A stretch of 40,000 nucleotides of DNA from Prorocentrum cordatum (lineage: Eukaryota; Sar; Dinophyceae; Prorocentrales; Prorocentraceae): NCBI GenBank assembly GCA_963575745.1, contig CAUYUJ010009435.1, forward strand, positions 250,020 to 290,019, in the 5' to 3' direction. Position numbers and translations under genes: made by a program. The notes below the pieces were generated by a model. It had not been told where the DNA came from and did no database searches. It was given only the letters and a program-made list of their open reading frames with translations. This document shows positions 19,090-28,489 of this stretch, piece by piece. Position 1 is the stretch's first letter. Each line of letters begins with the position of its first letter.

Positions 19090-19265
19090 GTTAGAGCGTC
19101 CAAGAAGGCTTAAAATGGCTCCAAGAGGGATCCAAGCAGCCCGAAATGGCTTCAAGATCTGTGAGAAGTCGCCCAACATGGTCCAATACAAGTTCTGACA
19201 TGCCTCCCAGAGCCCACACGACCGCTCCAAGGCAGCTACCAGTAGCCAAGGAGCCCCACAAGGAG
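19090..19265. repeat. CCAAGA-type short-repeat array
   Basis: GTCCAAGAAGGC, CTCCAAGAGGG and similar words. More diverged than the 15-18 kb field. Confidence 0.6.
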
Positions 19266-19384
19266 GTCCCCGAGTGATCAACATTCGGGTCGTTCAGAGT
19301 TGTTTACCGTCTTTATGCTTCATTTCCCGAAGCTTGCTTGACGCCTCCAAGTAGCTCCAATGTAGCCCACAGCCCGGCAACAAT

Positions 19385-19665
19385 ATGCGCTCATGAACGC
19401 CTCAAGACGGCAAGACCAAGACGGCCGCAAGAGGGCACCAGTAAGAGCGATCGTTGAGGCTTCGACGGGGGGCGGCAATCGGCGTTGCCCCCGTGTCTGC
19501 GCGATGGCCTCCAAGATGGCCCCAACAGGGTGCCCACGGCGTCCAAGATGCCCCAAGATAGATCCAAATAGGTTTCACGATGGTTAAAGACTTCGAGCGG
19601 ATCCCAAAAGGGTACCACAGGGAGCACAGGAGGCGTCCAAAATGTCCGAGCAGGGCTCGAAAGAG
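19385..19665. repeat. CCAAGA-type short-repeat array
   Basis: CAAGACGGC, CTCCAAGATGGCCCC and related words; diverged. Confidence 0.6.
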
Positions 19666-19973
19666 GTTCCTCGAGGTCTCCAATTGCAATGTCGTACGCC
19701 TCATTGTTTTATTCCATGCTTACCTGCGCTTCTCCTTAATGCAACTCCTCAGGGCAACGTTCCTAGACATGTTGGTGGGGAAACGCGAATGGATAAGGAT
19801 TGGTGTCGGCCTCCGCAATGTTGGCTGACTGGCGTCTCCATACCAAGCTCGTTTCTGCGCAGAAATCCTCGAGTCTGCTCCGTCTTCTTGGTTGGGATTC
19901 CCGTGGGGACCTTTCATGGCGTTTTCCCAAATCATTCCAGTGGTGTTGGGTCCCCGTTTTGACGACCAGCGCC
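19666..19973. other. No recognisable feature
   Basis: Lower GC and no repeats. Frames are open on both strands but none resembles a known protein. Confidence 0.35.
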
Positions 19974-20040
19974 CCTCCTCCTCCTCCTCCTCCTCCTCCT
20001 CCTCCTCCTTCTCCTCCTCCCTCTTCCCTTCTCCACCTCC
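19974..20040 (+). repeat. (CCT)n tract
   Basis: About 65 bases, adjoining the 77-bp minisatellite. Confidence 0.9.
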
Positions 20041-20042
20041 AT

Positions 20043-20860
20043 GGGAAGCTCGACCGAAGGCCCCAGTGGCTGCACTCGCATGCTGCTCCCACACACAGTA
20101 CAGCGATTCGTGGTCCCATCGGGAGCTCCACTGAAGAACCCAGCGGCTGCACTCGCATGCGGATCCCCCAAACACAGTACAGCGCTTCGTGGTCCCATGC
20201 GGAGCTCCACCGAAGGCCCCAGCAGCTGCACTCGCATGCGTCTCCCCCACACAGTGCAGCATTTCGTGACCCCATCGGGAGCTCAACCGAAGGCACCAGA
20301 GGCTGCACTCGCACACTTATCCGCCACCCAATACAGCGCCTCGTGGCCCCATGGAGAGAAGGCCACAATTGCAGAACTCGCATGCGGTCCCCCCACCCAG
20401 AACTTCGTTTTGTGGACCCACAGGGAGCTCAACCGAAGGTCCTAGTGGCTGCTCTCGCATGCGTTCCCCCCACCCAGCACAGCGATTCGTGGCCCCCAGG
20501 AAGCTCCACCGAGGCCCCAGTGGCTGCACTCGCATGCGGATCCCCCCCACCCAGCACACCGTTTCGTGGCCCCATAAGGAGCTCCACCGAAGGCCCCAAT
20601 GGCTGCTGTCGTATGCGGTTCCCCCACCCAGTATAACGTTTCGTGGCCCCATAGGGAGCTCCACCGAAGTCCACAGTGGCTGACTCGCATGCGTTTTCCC
20701 ATCCAATGCAAGTTTTCGTTGTCCCATAGGGAGCTCCACCGAAGGCCCAAGTGGCTGCTCCCGCATGCGGTTCCCCCAACCAGTACAGCGGTCTGTGGCC
20801 CCTTAAGGAGCTCAACCGAAGGCCCCAGTGGCTGCACTCGCATGCGGTCCCCCCAATATT
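20043..20860 (+). repeat. ~77-bp minisatellite, about 10.6 copies
   Basis: Units begin at 20043, 20121, 20200, 20277, 20353, 20423, 20498, 20577, 20654, 20729 and 20806 (partial), with lengths of 70-79 bases. Each runs GGGAGCTCCACCGAAGGCC, CAGTGGCTGCACTCGCATGC, CCCCCCACCCAG, then TTTCGTGGCCCCAT. Copies are clearly diverged from each other. Stop codons are nearly absent in all six frames, which yields overlapping spurious frames. The period is not a multiple of three. Confidence 0.95.
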
Positions 20861-20929
20861 CGTCCCTCCTCCACTCCTCGATGGAGCGGTCCATTGCCGG
20901 GTGGGAGTCGCATCAGGCGCCGCGGGCTT

Positions 20930-21145
20930 GCAGCGCACCAAGACAGCCCAAAAAGGAGGCCCAACGTGGGAACCGGAACGGACATATCGAGCGCTCGGCC
21001 CCAAGCGGCGCCCAGAAGCCCCAAGATGCTCTCAGATGCTCCCAAAGGAGATCCAAGAAACCCCGAAGAGGCTCCAACAGAAACCCAAGAGGCCCCCAAG
21101 AAACCCCCAACGAGGACCCCAGAGGGCCCCCAAAACCCCAAACGC
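20930..21145. repeat. CCAAGA-type short-repeat array
   Basis: GCCCCAAGATGC, AGGCCCCCAAGAAACCCC and similar words, beginning about 70 bases after the minisatellite. Confidence 0.65.
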
Positions 21146-21393
21146 CAGCAAGGGCACAGTACGGGCCGGCGGAATGAGCGAAGCGATTAAACAATCGCCA
21201 AGAAACCGCCCCGCTGGGATCCCAGCCCGCCCGCCCGCCACTGCGGTCCGACCGCCCGCCCCGCCCGCCGGTCGGGAGGGAAAAAAAAATGATGTCAACG
21301 ACACGCTGCCGTTGGGAGCCCGTCGCCGCGATGCTGGATCGCTTCTTCTGTCCGAGTGGCTGGCGCAGGCGCGCGTTCTCCCGACCGTGCCGT

Positions 21394-21585
21394 CTCCTCC
21401 TCCTCCTCCTCCTCCTCCTCCTCCTCCTCCTCCTCCTCCTCCTCCTCCTCCTCCTCCTCCTCCTCCTCCTCCTCCTCCCCCTCCCCCTCCCCTCCTCCTC
21501 CTCCTCCTCCTCCTCCCCTCCCCCTCCTCCTCCTCCTCCTCCTCCTCCTCCTCCTCCTCCTCCTCCTCCTCCTCCTCCTCCTCCT
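21394..21585 (+). repeat. Long (CCT)n tract
   Basis: 192 bases, including an uninterrupted run of about 28 CCT units at its start. Confidence 0.95.
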
Positions 21586-21673
21586 GGCTCTGCTTCCCCG
21601 GTCGGGGTCAGGGTCCGCCCGCGCGCCCCCGAGCCTTGGACAGCGGCTCACAAAAGCTTTCGGTCGTCCCCGT

Positions 21674-21747
21674 GGCGCCCAACAGCGCGCCCAATGGGGC
21701 GCAGCGCGGACGTGCTGCATCTCCCTCACATGGCGCTGTTGGGCGCT
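21674..21747. repeat. Hairpin and GGCGCTATT-type degenerate repeat
   Basis: GGCGCCCAACAGCGC (21674-21688) and GCGCTGTTGGGCGCT (21733-21747) are inverted with one mismatch. GGGCGCTATTG-like words continue in tandem to about 21830. Confidence 0.6.
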
Positions 21748-21879
21748 ATTGACCGCTTTGGGGCGCCATTTGAATGCGATGCGGCGTTATTTGGCACTAT
21801 TGGGTGCTATCTAGCGCTGTGGAGCGCTCTTCGCCAGTAGACATTCAAGCCGAGGAGAGCGAAAGCTTCTGTGATTTGT

Positions 21880-22119
21880 GGCGGCGCGCAAAGGGGGGGG
21901 ACGGGGGAGGGGGGAAGGCTTATTAGAAAGAGGCCGCCTTTTAGAAGGAGCCGGCCCTGCATCTACAGACGAGGCCCGCGCCTTCAAGGAAGCAGCCTCC
22001 TCCTAAAAAGCCGCCCCCTTCCCCCTACTGCCCCCTCTGCGCGTGGCCAGGACTTGCTACCTAACGAGCCCCTGCGACGCGAACCCCCAGCGAGAAGCGG
22101 GCCCCCCTCTCTCGGCGGC
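21880..22119. mobile_element. MITE-like element, family E copy 3 (diverged)
   Basis: Ends GGCGGCGCGCAAAGGGGGGG and CCCCCCTCTCTCGGCGGCG are imperfect inverted repeats matching the termini of 6458-6660 and 10463-10660. The interior again holds AGAAGG and CCTTTTAGAAGGAG words. Length 240. Confidence 0.5.
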
Positions 22120-22146
22120 GAAGATGGGGGCGAATAGCCCAGGGGC

Positions 22147-22245
22147 GGGCATGACACGCATTCGCCCGGGAGCCTCGCCGAAGACATGGATCGTCAGCGC
22201 CCCTGGATACATGTAGTGCTCCCCCCTGGGCTATTCGCCCCTATC
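22147..22245 (+). repeat. 99-bp direct repeat R, copy 1
   Basis: Matches 22494-22592 at 96 of 99 positions, without gaps. Starts GGGCATGACACGCATTCGCC and ends TTCGCCCCTATC. It directly precedes the inserted element at 22246. Confidence 0.95.
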
Positions 22246-22449
22246 TTGGAGGCCTGGAAATGGCCACCAACACCAATATCGGCGGTGTGCCTCCATCGAG
22301 AGCAGAAGATCCCGATCTCGGTGATGGTGGTAATATTCTGGCTTCCAAGGTGGCCGATATATCACCACCAACACCGAGATCTAGGATCATCTTCCCCCTG
22401 TGGAGGCAAACCCCTGCGTTGGTGTTGGTGACCAGTTCCAGGCCTCCGA
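22246..22449. mobile_element. 204-bp foldback element, family G copy 1, with empty site nearby
   Basis: Inverted ends TTGGAGGCC and GGCCTCCGA extend into arms of about 95 bases with blocks such as CACCAACACC, GTGCCTCCA and AGAAGATCC. It is flanked by CTATC (22241-22245) and CAATC (22450-22454), a 5-bp target-site duplication with one mismatch. Repeat R copy 2 followed directly by GTCGCCTCTGGC (22593 on) gives the uninterrupted sequence. A second copy lies inverted at 23516-23709. No coding capacity. Confidence 0.85.
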
Positions 22450-22493
22450 CAATCGTCGCCTCTGGCTCTCCCACCCTCCCCCCGAGTCGGGGG

Positions 22494-22592
22494 GGGCATG
22501 ACACGCATTCGCCCGGGAGCCTCGCCGAAGACATGGATCGTCAGCGCCCCTGGATGCATGTATTGCTCCCCCCTGGGCGATTCGCCCCTATC
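22494..22592 (+). repeat. 99-bp direct repeat R, copy 2 (empty-site copy)
   Basis: Followed directly by a ~40-base sequence (GTCGCCTCTGGCCCTCCC) that also follows the element at 22455-22494. So R plus this sequence is a tandem duplication, and only the first copy carries the insertion. Confidence 0.9.
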
Positions 22593-22776
22593 GTCGCCTC
22601 TGGCCCTCCCGCCCTCCCCCCCGAGCCGGGGGGGGGGGCTCCTGGCGGGGCCCTCTGTCCGGCGCCGGGGCTGCCACGGCGGCGGCAGGGCCGGCCCTGG
22701 CAGGCGGCGCTGCCTCGGGGCGAGGGGTGGGAGAGGGCCAGGGGGTGGGTGGGTCTCGAGCGGGGGGGGGGGACTG

Positions 22777-22971
22777 TCGGGTCGGGCGAAAGGGGGGGAT
22801 AGCAAAGGGGGGGTTTGAGAATCAGCTCACGTAGCTGATTTTCCCGGCGCCTCCCGGCGCCGGAGGCGGCCATGTATCGAGGAATGGGCACCTCCCTGGG
22901 GCCGAAACCAGCTGCATGCAGCAGATTTCGTAACCCCCCCTTTCCCAATCCCCCCCTTTCGCCCGGCCCGA
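22777..22971. mobile_element. 195-bp MITE, family F, with TIRs and 5-bp TSD
   Basis: Terminal inverted repeats TCGGGTCGGGCGAAAGG (from 22777) and CCTTTCGCCCGGCCCGA (to 22971) match at 16 of 17 positions. GACTG flanks both sides (22772-22776 and 22972-22976). The interior has GGGATAGCAAAGG, the CCCGGCGCCTCCCGGCGCC block and the palindromic CAGCTGCATGCAGCAG. A partial copy lies at 6700-6852. Confidence 0.85.
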
Positions 22972-22976
22972 GACTG

Positions 22977-23509
22977 GACCCCGACCTCTGCTGAGATCCT
23001 GGCGTTGCAGTCTCGCCTGGTTCTGGGCCCGCCGGGACTCTCTCAGGATCGCTCCGGCTCGAACGATGTAAGAGGAAGATGGCGTCAGGGGTTCCCGTGG
23101 TGCTCTCCTCCGATGCTGCAACTTTTCTGCAACGTCAGACCTGAAAACCTTCGCGCCCGTGAGCAACAGACTTGGGGCACTCGAGCATTCGAGGGGCCTC
23201 ACGAGGCCCAGGAACCGCCGAATGAGCGAACGAGATGATATAGAGGCTGCGCCGCGGCGCACGCGGGCCGCCAGCACGGCACGCCTCATCGGAGACGAGG
23301 GCTCCTACGCGCGACCTTGCGCGAGCAGCCCACGCGCGAATGTCGGCGCAGTCGAACCAGTGTTCCTGCGTCGCTCAAATGATGGCTCAGATCGGGCGCC
23401 AATCGACGGGGAGGGGGAGAACGTGCACCCTTCGTGCCCATTTTGGGCCCAGAGGGCCCCTTAGGGCCCCTTCAAGGCACAAATGGTGCGCCTTTCTTCA
23501 CACCTTTGG
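22977..23509. other. Sequence without a supportable gene
   Basis: A plus-strand frame at about 23215-23464 has a mixed, somewhat protein-like composition (SERDDIEAAPRR), but it has no domain or splice context that I can support. Confidence 0.3.
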
Positions 23510-23515
23510 AGGCCT

Positions 23516-23709
23516 GGAATTTAGCACCAACACCGGCACAGGGGTGTGCCTCTGCAGGGGGAAGATGATCCTAGATGTCGGTGTTGGTGGTAATATTTCG
23601 GTCACCTTGGAAGCCAGAATATTACCACCATCGCCAAGATCGGGATCTTCTTCCCTCAGTGGAGGCACACCGCCGATGTTGGTGTTGGTGTCAACCTCTA
23701 GGCCTGCGA
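23516..23709. mobile_element. Foldback element, family G copy 2 (inverted)
   Basis: Ends TTGGAGGCC and GGCCTGCGA. The interior matches the reverse complement of 22246-22449, best seen in CAGGGGGAAGATGATCCTAG (near 23556). CACCT flanks both sides exactly (23511-23515 and 23710-23714); ACACCT also fits if the right end is one base shorter. Confidence 0.85.
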
Positions 23710-23930
23710 CACCTCCACTTCTCGCACCCCCATGACTCAGCGGTGGACGAACCTCTTTTTGGTAAACCTCCCTTTAGTGAAGACGGCCTGGGACCAAAAC
23801 CGACGGACCTGGACCCGCAAAAATGACGGCCGCGACGCCCTCTCGCGAACCGAAAACGGCCAATTCCTTGATCGACGTGTCGAGGTAGGAGGTCTGTCCT
23901 CCCCCGAATGACTCCACTCGGCGACTCCGA

Positions 23931-24109
23931 AGGGTGTGGTCTGCAGAGGGTGCGGCCTGCAACCCGGCACCCCGGGGGGGCACCCCGGGGGGGAGGGGGG
24001 ACGGGCGGAAGGCCTCGGCAGAGGCCTCCGCCGCGCCCCGAGGAGGCCCGACGAGGACAACGTCGTGCCCTCTCTGGGCCCCGACGACCCCGATCGCAGA
24101 CCACACCCT
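23931..24109. repeat. 179-bp block with perfect 14-bp inverted ends
   Basis: AGGGTGTGGTCTGC (23931-23944) and GCAGACCACACCCT (24096-24109). The interior has GGCACCCCGGGGGG twice in tandem. MITE-like, with no target-site duplication seen. Confidence 0.6.
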
Positions 24110-24539
24110 GGCGTAACCACACCCGACGTGAGTCCATGACCATTACGCGACGCCAGATCGAGCTGACAGACCGGTCTCTGGGGGTGGGGTCCAGACCCCT
24201 TGGGAGCGACGCTGTGAACAGAAGGTCGAGATGTGTCCGATGTCTGGGCTTCCAGAGTTCACGGAGCTGCTGGTGCTGCGGGTGCGTCGCTTACGGCATG
24301 GGAGCAGCTTATGGTTCGTCCTTCTTGGGGAATCTTCGAGGCGGAGGAGGGGGAGGGAGATCGAATGGAGGGAAGGGAAGGGGGCCCCGTCGAAGGCCGG
24401 GGTGATGCGAGCTTCAAGGCTTTAGAACACTTCTCGCACGTTCTGCTCCTCCGTAGGCTGGGCCTCTGAAGGCTTCTTGTCGCTATCGAAGTTCCCACAC
24501 GACTTGCTATCAAACCGCACCCCAGGATGAGGTCTGGGG
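24110..24539. other. No recognisable feature
   Basis: Mixed sequence with short frames only. Confidence 0.35.
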
Positions 24540-24960
24540 GTAGACTTGGAGGAGGGGGAGGAGGGGGAGAAGGGAGGAGGCTCCTCGAGCCTGGCTCGAG
24601 GATCTAGGTTCGATGATGCTGTTGTAAATGTTCGACCTTTGATGAGAACTCGCATTGGGCTCCTAGGGCCGTCGGAAGCCGATCTGGGATGACAAACTGG
24701 TCGATCTCTTGGACGTCAGGAATGTTCCGAGGACTGATTCTCAGCGGGCTTGGGCGGCGGAAGATGTGAGAGATGGTTGGGGTGAGGGGAGGTGGGATGA
24801 TGAGGCAAGGGAGGAGGGGCAGGAGGGATGAACGGGAGTGGGGTCAGGATGACCGAGGAGGGGAGGAGAAGGGACAGATGAGAAGGGGGGCGCGATGGGA
24901 GACGGCGGGAGGCTGAGGAGGAGGGAGTGAGTGATGAGGAGTGGGGATAGAGAGGGGAGA
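24540..24960 (+). repeat. Purine-rich GGA/GGG stretches
   Basis: A short GGAGGAGGGGG block (24546-24585) and a longer degenerate one (about 24770-24960), separated by unique sequence. On the minus strand the longer one gives a Pro/Ser-rich frame. Confidence 0.7.
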
Positions 24961-25338
24961 TGCCATGCAGAAGACCGCAGCACTGCCCTTCATCAACTGC
25001 ACATTGCTCCAAACTCAAGCAAACAGTCCACCCAGGCCAAGAACGGGCGGGGGCCAGGGGGCGGAGATCATCCAAAGTCAGATCCAACCGAGAAGCCGAA
25101 GGAGGCCTCTCGTTCCGAACATTAAGTTGGAGCCAAAGCTTTTGAGACACTACGGCAAAGAAACACGCATACGGGAGCGGAAATGGTGGTCTGGCCGTTA
25201 GTAACTTGAACAGGTCTAGGATGGCCCACCCGAGAGATCAAGAGACAACTTCCCCGGGCGCTGCAGTGGGAAACGCTCCAAGCCGCGAAGAGCATCCGTC
25301 AGAGTCGTGCCGTTCTTTTGGCGCAGAAAACGATCAGC
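24961..25338. other. Lower-GC sequence without a clear gene
   Basis: A minus-strand frame with ATG at 25150 begins in balanced sequence (MSQKLWLQLNVRNE) for about 60 residues before running into the purine tract. No recognised domain. It could be a small gene start or chance. Confidence 0.25.
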
Positions 25339-25397
25339 AATGTCACAATCACAAAAACAATCACAAAACAATCACAAAACAATCACAATCACAATCA
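25339..25397 (+). repeat. CAATCACAAAA microsatellite
   Basis: Repeats of CAATCA with ACAAAA spacers over about 60 bases, immediately left of the family D repeat copy. Confidence 0.9.
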
Positions 25398-25427
25398 CGG
25401 GGTCCGCGTGGGTTCCTCGGATTGGCG

Positions 25428-25560
25428 CGGGGGGCCCCCGGCGGTGCCTGCGGCGTCGCCCTTGGCGCGTTCCGCGCGCCAGGGAAGGGCGTTCCAGCGC
25501 CGATCCGAGGAATCCGCGCGGACCTCCGAAATGTTATGTTCATGTCGCTGCTCGTGCCCG
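25428..25560 (+). repeat. Dispersed repeat family D, copy 2
   Basis: Matches 6240-6368 in order: CCGGCGGTGCCTG region, TTCCGCGCGCC, AGGGCGTTCC, CGATCCGAGGAATCC, GACCTCCGAAATG, ATGTTCATG. Confidence 0.5.
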
Positions 25561-25652
25561 TCCTCCTGCCGCAGAAGCCGACGTCTCCCGTCCAAACACG
25601 CCGTGGGCGATCCTCGGCGTCGGGCGCCACCCTGACGGCAAGAGGGAACCTT

Positions 25653-25804
25653 TGAAGGGGCCCCAGGACACACAAATAAATGCACACAAACAAAAATATC
25701 CCCCATATTTTCCTATATTTTCGTCTTCCCCCCCACTTCCCATATTTTCCTATATTGTCTGGGGAATCGAAGATTAATCGTGTCTGTGTGTTTCTTTTCC
25801 TCCT
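25653..25804 (+). mobile_element. Short insertion element, family C copy 2, with perfect 7-bp TSD
   Basis: GAACCTT occurs at 25646-25652 and 25805-25811, exactly bounding a 152-base sequence matching 4344-4504. It has the same start (TGAAGGGGCCCCAGGACAC), the same AT-rich CATATTTTCC subrepeats around a C run, and the same TCCTCCT end. The two different duplications show that both copies inserted independently. Confidence 0.85.
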
Positions 25805-25915
25805 GAACCTTACGCAAGCCACGCGTGCGGGTCGCCGAGGGCAACCTGTGCCGCGAGGCGCCGCTCTGCACGCCAACAGCCGATCCGAAGAGGCCCACCC
25901 GGATCAGAAGACTAG

Positions 25916-26149
25916 TTATCTTCCGGAGGGTCCGGCCGCTGCGAGCCTCCTTTGCTTCGCAACGCTCGCACAGCTGGCCGCTCTTGGCGTCTGCAGGCCC
26001 AGACCCCCGACGTGATCGGCCATGATTTGTTCAAGGCGTCGATCCCCAAACGTCTTGGCCCATTCCCCCCAAAAACGGTGGTCCATCAGCATCACTGTGG
26101 GGGACGGTCCCGAAGCCCGGTGAACGCCCCAGGAGGCCGAGCATCCCAA
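25916..26149 (-). CDS. Weak open frame, unknown product
   Basis: A 77-codon minus-strand frame whose middle (VMLMDHRFWGEWAKTFGDRR) reads like real protein, with Trp, Phe, Met and balanced charge. The rest is Ala/Pro-rich. There is no recognised domain, and the plus strand is also open here. It may be a decayed fragment. Confidence 0.18.
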   Translation of the reverse strand: MGCSASWGVHRASGPSPTVMLMDHRFWGEWAKTFGDRRLEQIMADHVGGLGLQTPRAASCASVAKQRRLAAAGPSGR

Positions 26150-26211
26150 AACACCTGCCGTCGTTGGTGGCGGCGCCCCTGGTCGCCCCCAGCGAGGCAG
26201 GAGAGCTCAGA

Positions 26212-26425
26212 ATCCAATCGATAAATCGGATCGGCAATCGACATGAATCGGATCGGCGGAAATCGCCAGCCGAATCGGGAAAAGTCGAATCGGCGGAAAT
26301 CGGCAGGCCTGTACGCCTCCAATAAGAAATCGGAATCCAAATCAGAAGCCCAAGTCGAATCGAATCGGAATCGGAACCCATCGAAGTCGAATCGAATCGA
26401 ATCGGAGGAATCGAAACGAGCCCTG
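26212..26425 (+). repeat. Degenerate AATCGG hexamer microsatellite
   Basis: GAATCG, AATCGG and GGAAATCGGC words over about 210 bases, densest at 26350-26420 (TCGAATCGAATCGG). Confidence 0.85.
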
Positions 26426-26573
26426 CGAGGGGATGGGGGTCCGAGATGGGGGAAAAGAGGGAGGGAGGACAAAGGACATAAAAAGAAGGGTTGCGGCGCC
26501 ATTGCAAACGCCCCTGGCCGCTTCGGCGACGCCGTCGCAGGCAAAACGCAAGCAAAAAAAAGCGTAGCAAAAG

Positions 26574-27224
26574 CAACAACAATGTCAACATGAGGAGGTC
26601 CGCGCGAATCTTTGGCGCGCGACTGGCGCCCGCGAGATCCAACGTCGCGCAAAAAGGGACCACCGTCGAAATCAGGATTGGAACCCCAGGCTCGGCTTTT
26701 TCCTACGGGGTGTCTCGAGTCGGCCGATCCGTGAGGGCCCTGGAGCCCGAAGAGGGCGAAGATGCCCAGCGCACGCGACTGCGACACCCGGACGTGGAGG
26801 CTGACAAAGTTGTAGTGGCCGGCGCTGGGCGTTGTTTGGCCTTTCCCCCTGAGGCCGACGATGCGCGCTCATGCGGGCGCGATGGCTCCGTAGTAAGATC
26901 AACAGCAATGCCAACATACAGTCTCGGGAAATCCGCACGCATCTTTGGCGCGCGGCTGGCGCCCCCGAGATCCAGCGTCGCGCACAATGGGAACATCGTC
27001 GGAATCAGGATTGGCACCCCGAGCTCGGCTTTTTCCTACGGGATGCCTCGAACCGAACCGACCCTTGAGGGCCCTGGAGCCCGAAAAGGGCGAAGATGCC
27101 CAGCGCGCGCGACTGCGACACCCGGATCTGGAGGCTGACGAAATTGTGGTGGCCGGCGCTCGGCGTTGTTTGGCCGCTCCCCCTGGGGGCCGGCGGTGCG
27201 CGCTGATGCGGGCGCGCTGGTTCC
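26574..27224 (+). repeat. ~333-bp tandem duplication, two copies
   Basis: Copy 1 (about 26574-26889) and copy 2 (about 26900-27224) align with a core offset of 333-335 bases. Anchors are ATCTTTGGCGCGCG (26608 and 26941), TCAGGATTGG, GAGGGCCCTGGAGCCCGAA and GCTCGGCTTTTTCCTACGGG. Estimated identity 85-90%. One frame stays open on each strand across much of both copies (plus SARIFGARLAP; minus CATLDL-GASRAPK-RAD). An offset near a multiple of three is compatible with, but does not prove, coding origin. Confidence 0.85.
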
Positions 27225-27534
27225 GATTTCGAAGCCACCGCGACCTCCTTTGACAGCCTCGACACTTTTTCGATGAACAGAAAGTCGGCGTCGCACATAA
27301 ATGGCCGCGGCCTTAACGGCGGCATATATCCTAAGCGCGGCTGTCCGCGGAACGCTAGCGACAGAGTCACCAGACGCTTCCTCGTGGAAGCTCGGGAATG
27401 TGGGCGCACCCCTGGGTCAATCTACAATTCTAAATGCTGTCCTCCGTTGCTTTATTTCTCTAGCGTGGCGTAGCCGTCCAGGAAAAGTTGGTTCCAACGT
27501 TGGTATGTTACTATTTAAAATAATCGTGAGACAA

Positions 27535-27715
27535 GCGTTGCAACTCAGGTTTTGCCAATTTGTGCACGCGCGGTCTGGCGAAAACAAGCGGCATCAACGC
27601 GACGCAGAGGAACGTCGTGGGTTCGAGCGTTTGGCCTGGACGCGCGCCGCGCGCGACGACCCTGATAGCGTCAGTCAGCCGTCACCTCTGTTTTGGGGCG
27701 TTGCACGGGCACGCG
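27535..27715 (+). pseudogene. Possible LINE reverse transcriptase remnant
   Basis: A plus-strand frame reads RFCQFVHARSGENKRH, then ERRGFERLAW, then QPSPLFWGVA. The order loosely fits the part of LINE reverse transcriptases around the conserved GxxQGxPLSPLLF motif, but the Gln-Gly-Cys-Pro core is not present. The evidence is weak and the match may be chance. Confidence 0.2.
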
Positions 27716-27740
27716 AAACACCGCCCAGATGAGCGTTAGC

Positions 27741-28489
27741 TGGCGCCCCCCCCACCTTCATGACTCATGGACCATCCCCGTTCTCCTCCCCGTGCCTCAT
27801 CCCTTTCGCTTCGCCCATCCGAATCCCCCCCCTCCTCGTCATGCCCCTCCCCCCCTCGTCCGCGCCTTCGCCGCCCATCCCTCCCCTACGGCCATGTGCG
27901 ATTCATCTCCTCTCCTTCTGCCACCCTCCCGGTCTCCTCGCCCCCCATGATGCTGACACCGGTGCTGCAACTCCTCCTGGGCCCATTTCCCCCCCTCCCT
28001 CCCCCCGTGTTCATCCCCCAGCCCCGTCGCCACCTCTTCTCTCGCGCTCGCCCCCCCCTAAACGCACCATCCCCAAACGCCCGCGCCTTTCGCCCCCCAA
28101 ACCTAGCGAGTTGCGCGCAGCACTTGCACTGTTGAACACGCGAACTGCGCATTTCGCCCGCGCGCAAAGCCCACCCGTGGAACTTCCAGCCCAGTCACCA
28201 CCACGCGCGAGGAACACACTCCAAAAACACAAATGGAAACACGATCTGTGGACGCAGATCACGCCATGACCTGTGTGAGCGGTGGACCCACGCGCGCAAA
28301 TGCGCACTTGATCTGTGTATTTCGAAGAAGAAAAACTCGCCACCTCGGCGCCCCTGCTCTGCCGAACCAGAACAGAAGTCGACGCCCCCAGTGAAAAGGG
28401 GGCGCAGATGAACACTTCCCTGGCCCAGGGCGGCCACCAGGGACTGCACGTTCGCGCGCCCCGAGCCCGGGGCGGCCGCCATGGAGCGC
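27741..28489. other. Pyrimidine-rich then mixed sequence, no gene
   Basis: 27770-28080 is C/T-rich with CCCTCC words, giving Pro/Ser frames. 28130-28480 is mixed and has frames open on both strands without a recognised domain. Confidence 0.4.

Noticed and set aside
20043-20860. CRISPR-like array
   Set aside because: Whole ~77-bp units repeat with no unique spacers, and the setting is eukaryotic; it is a minisatellite.
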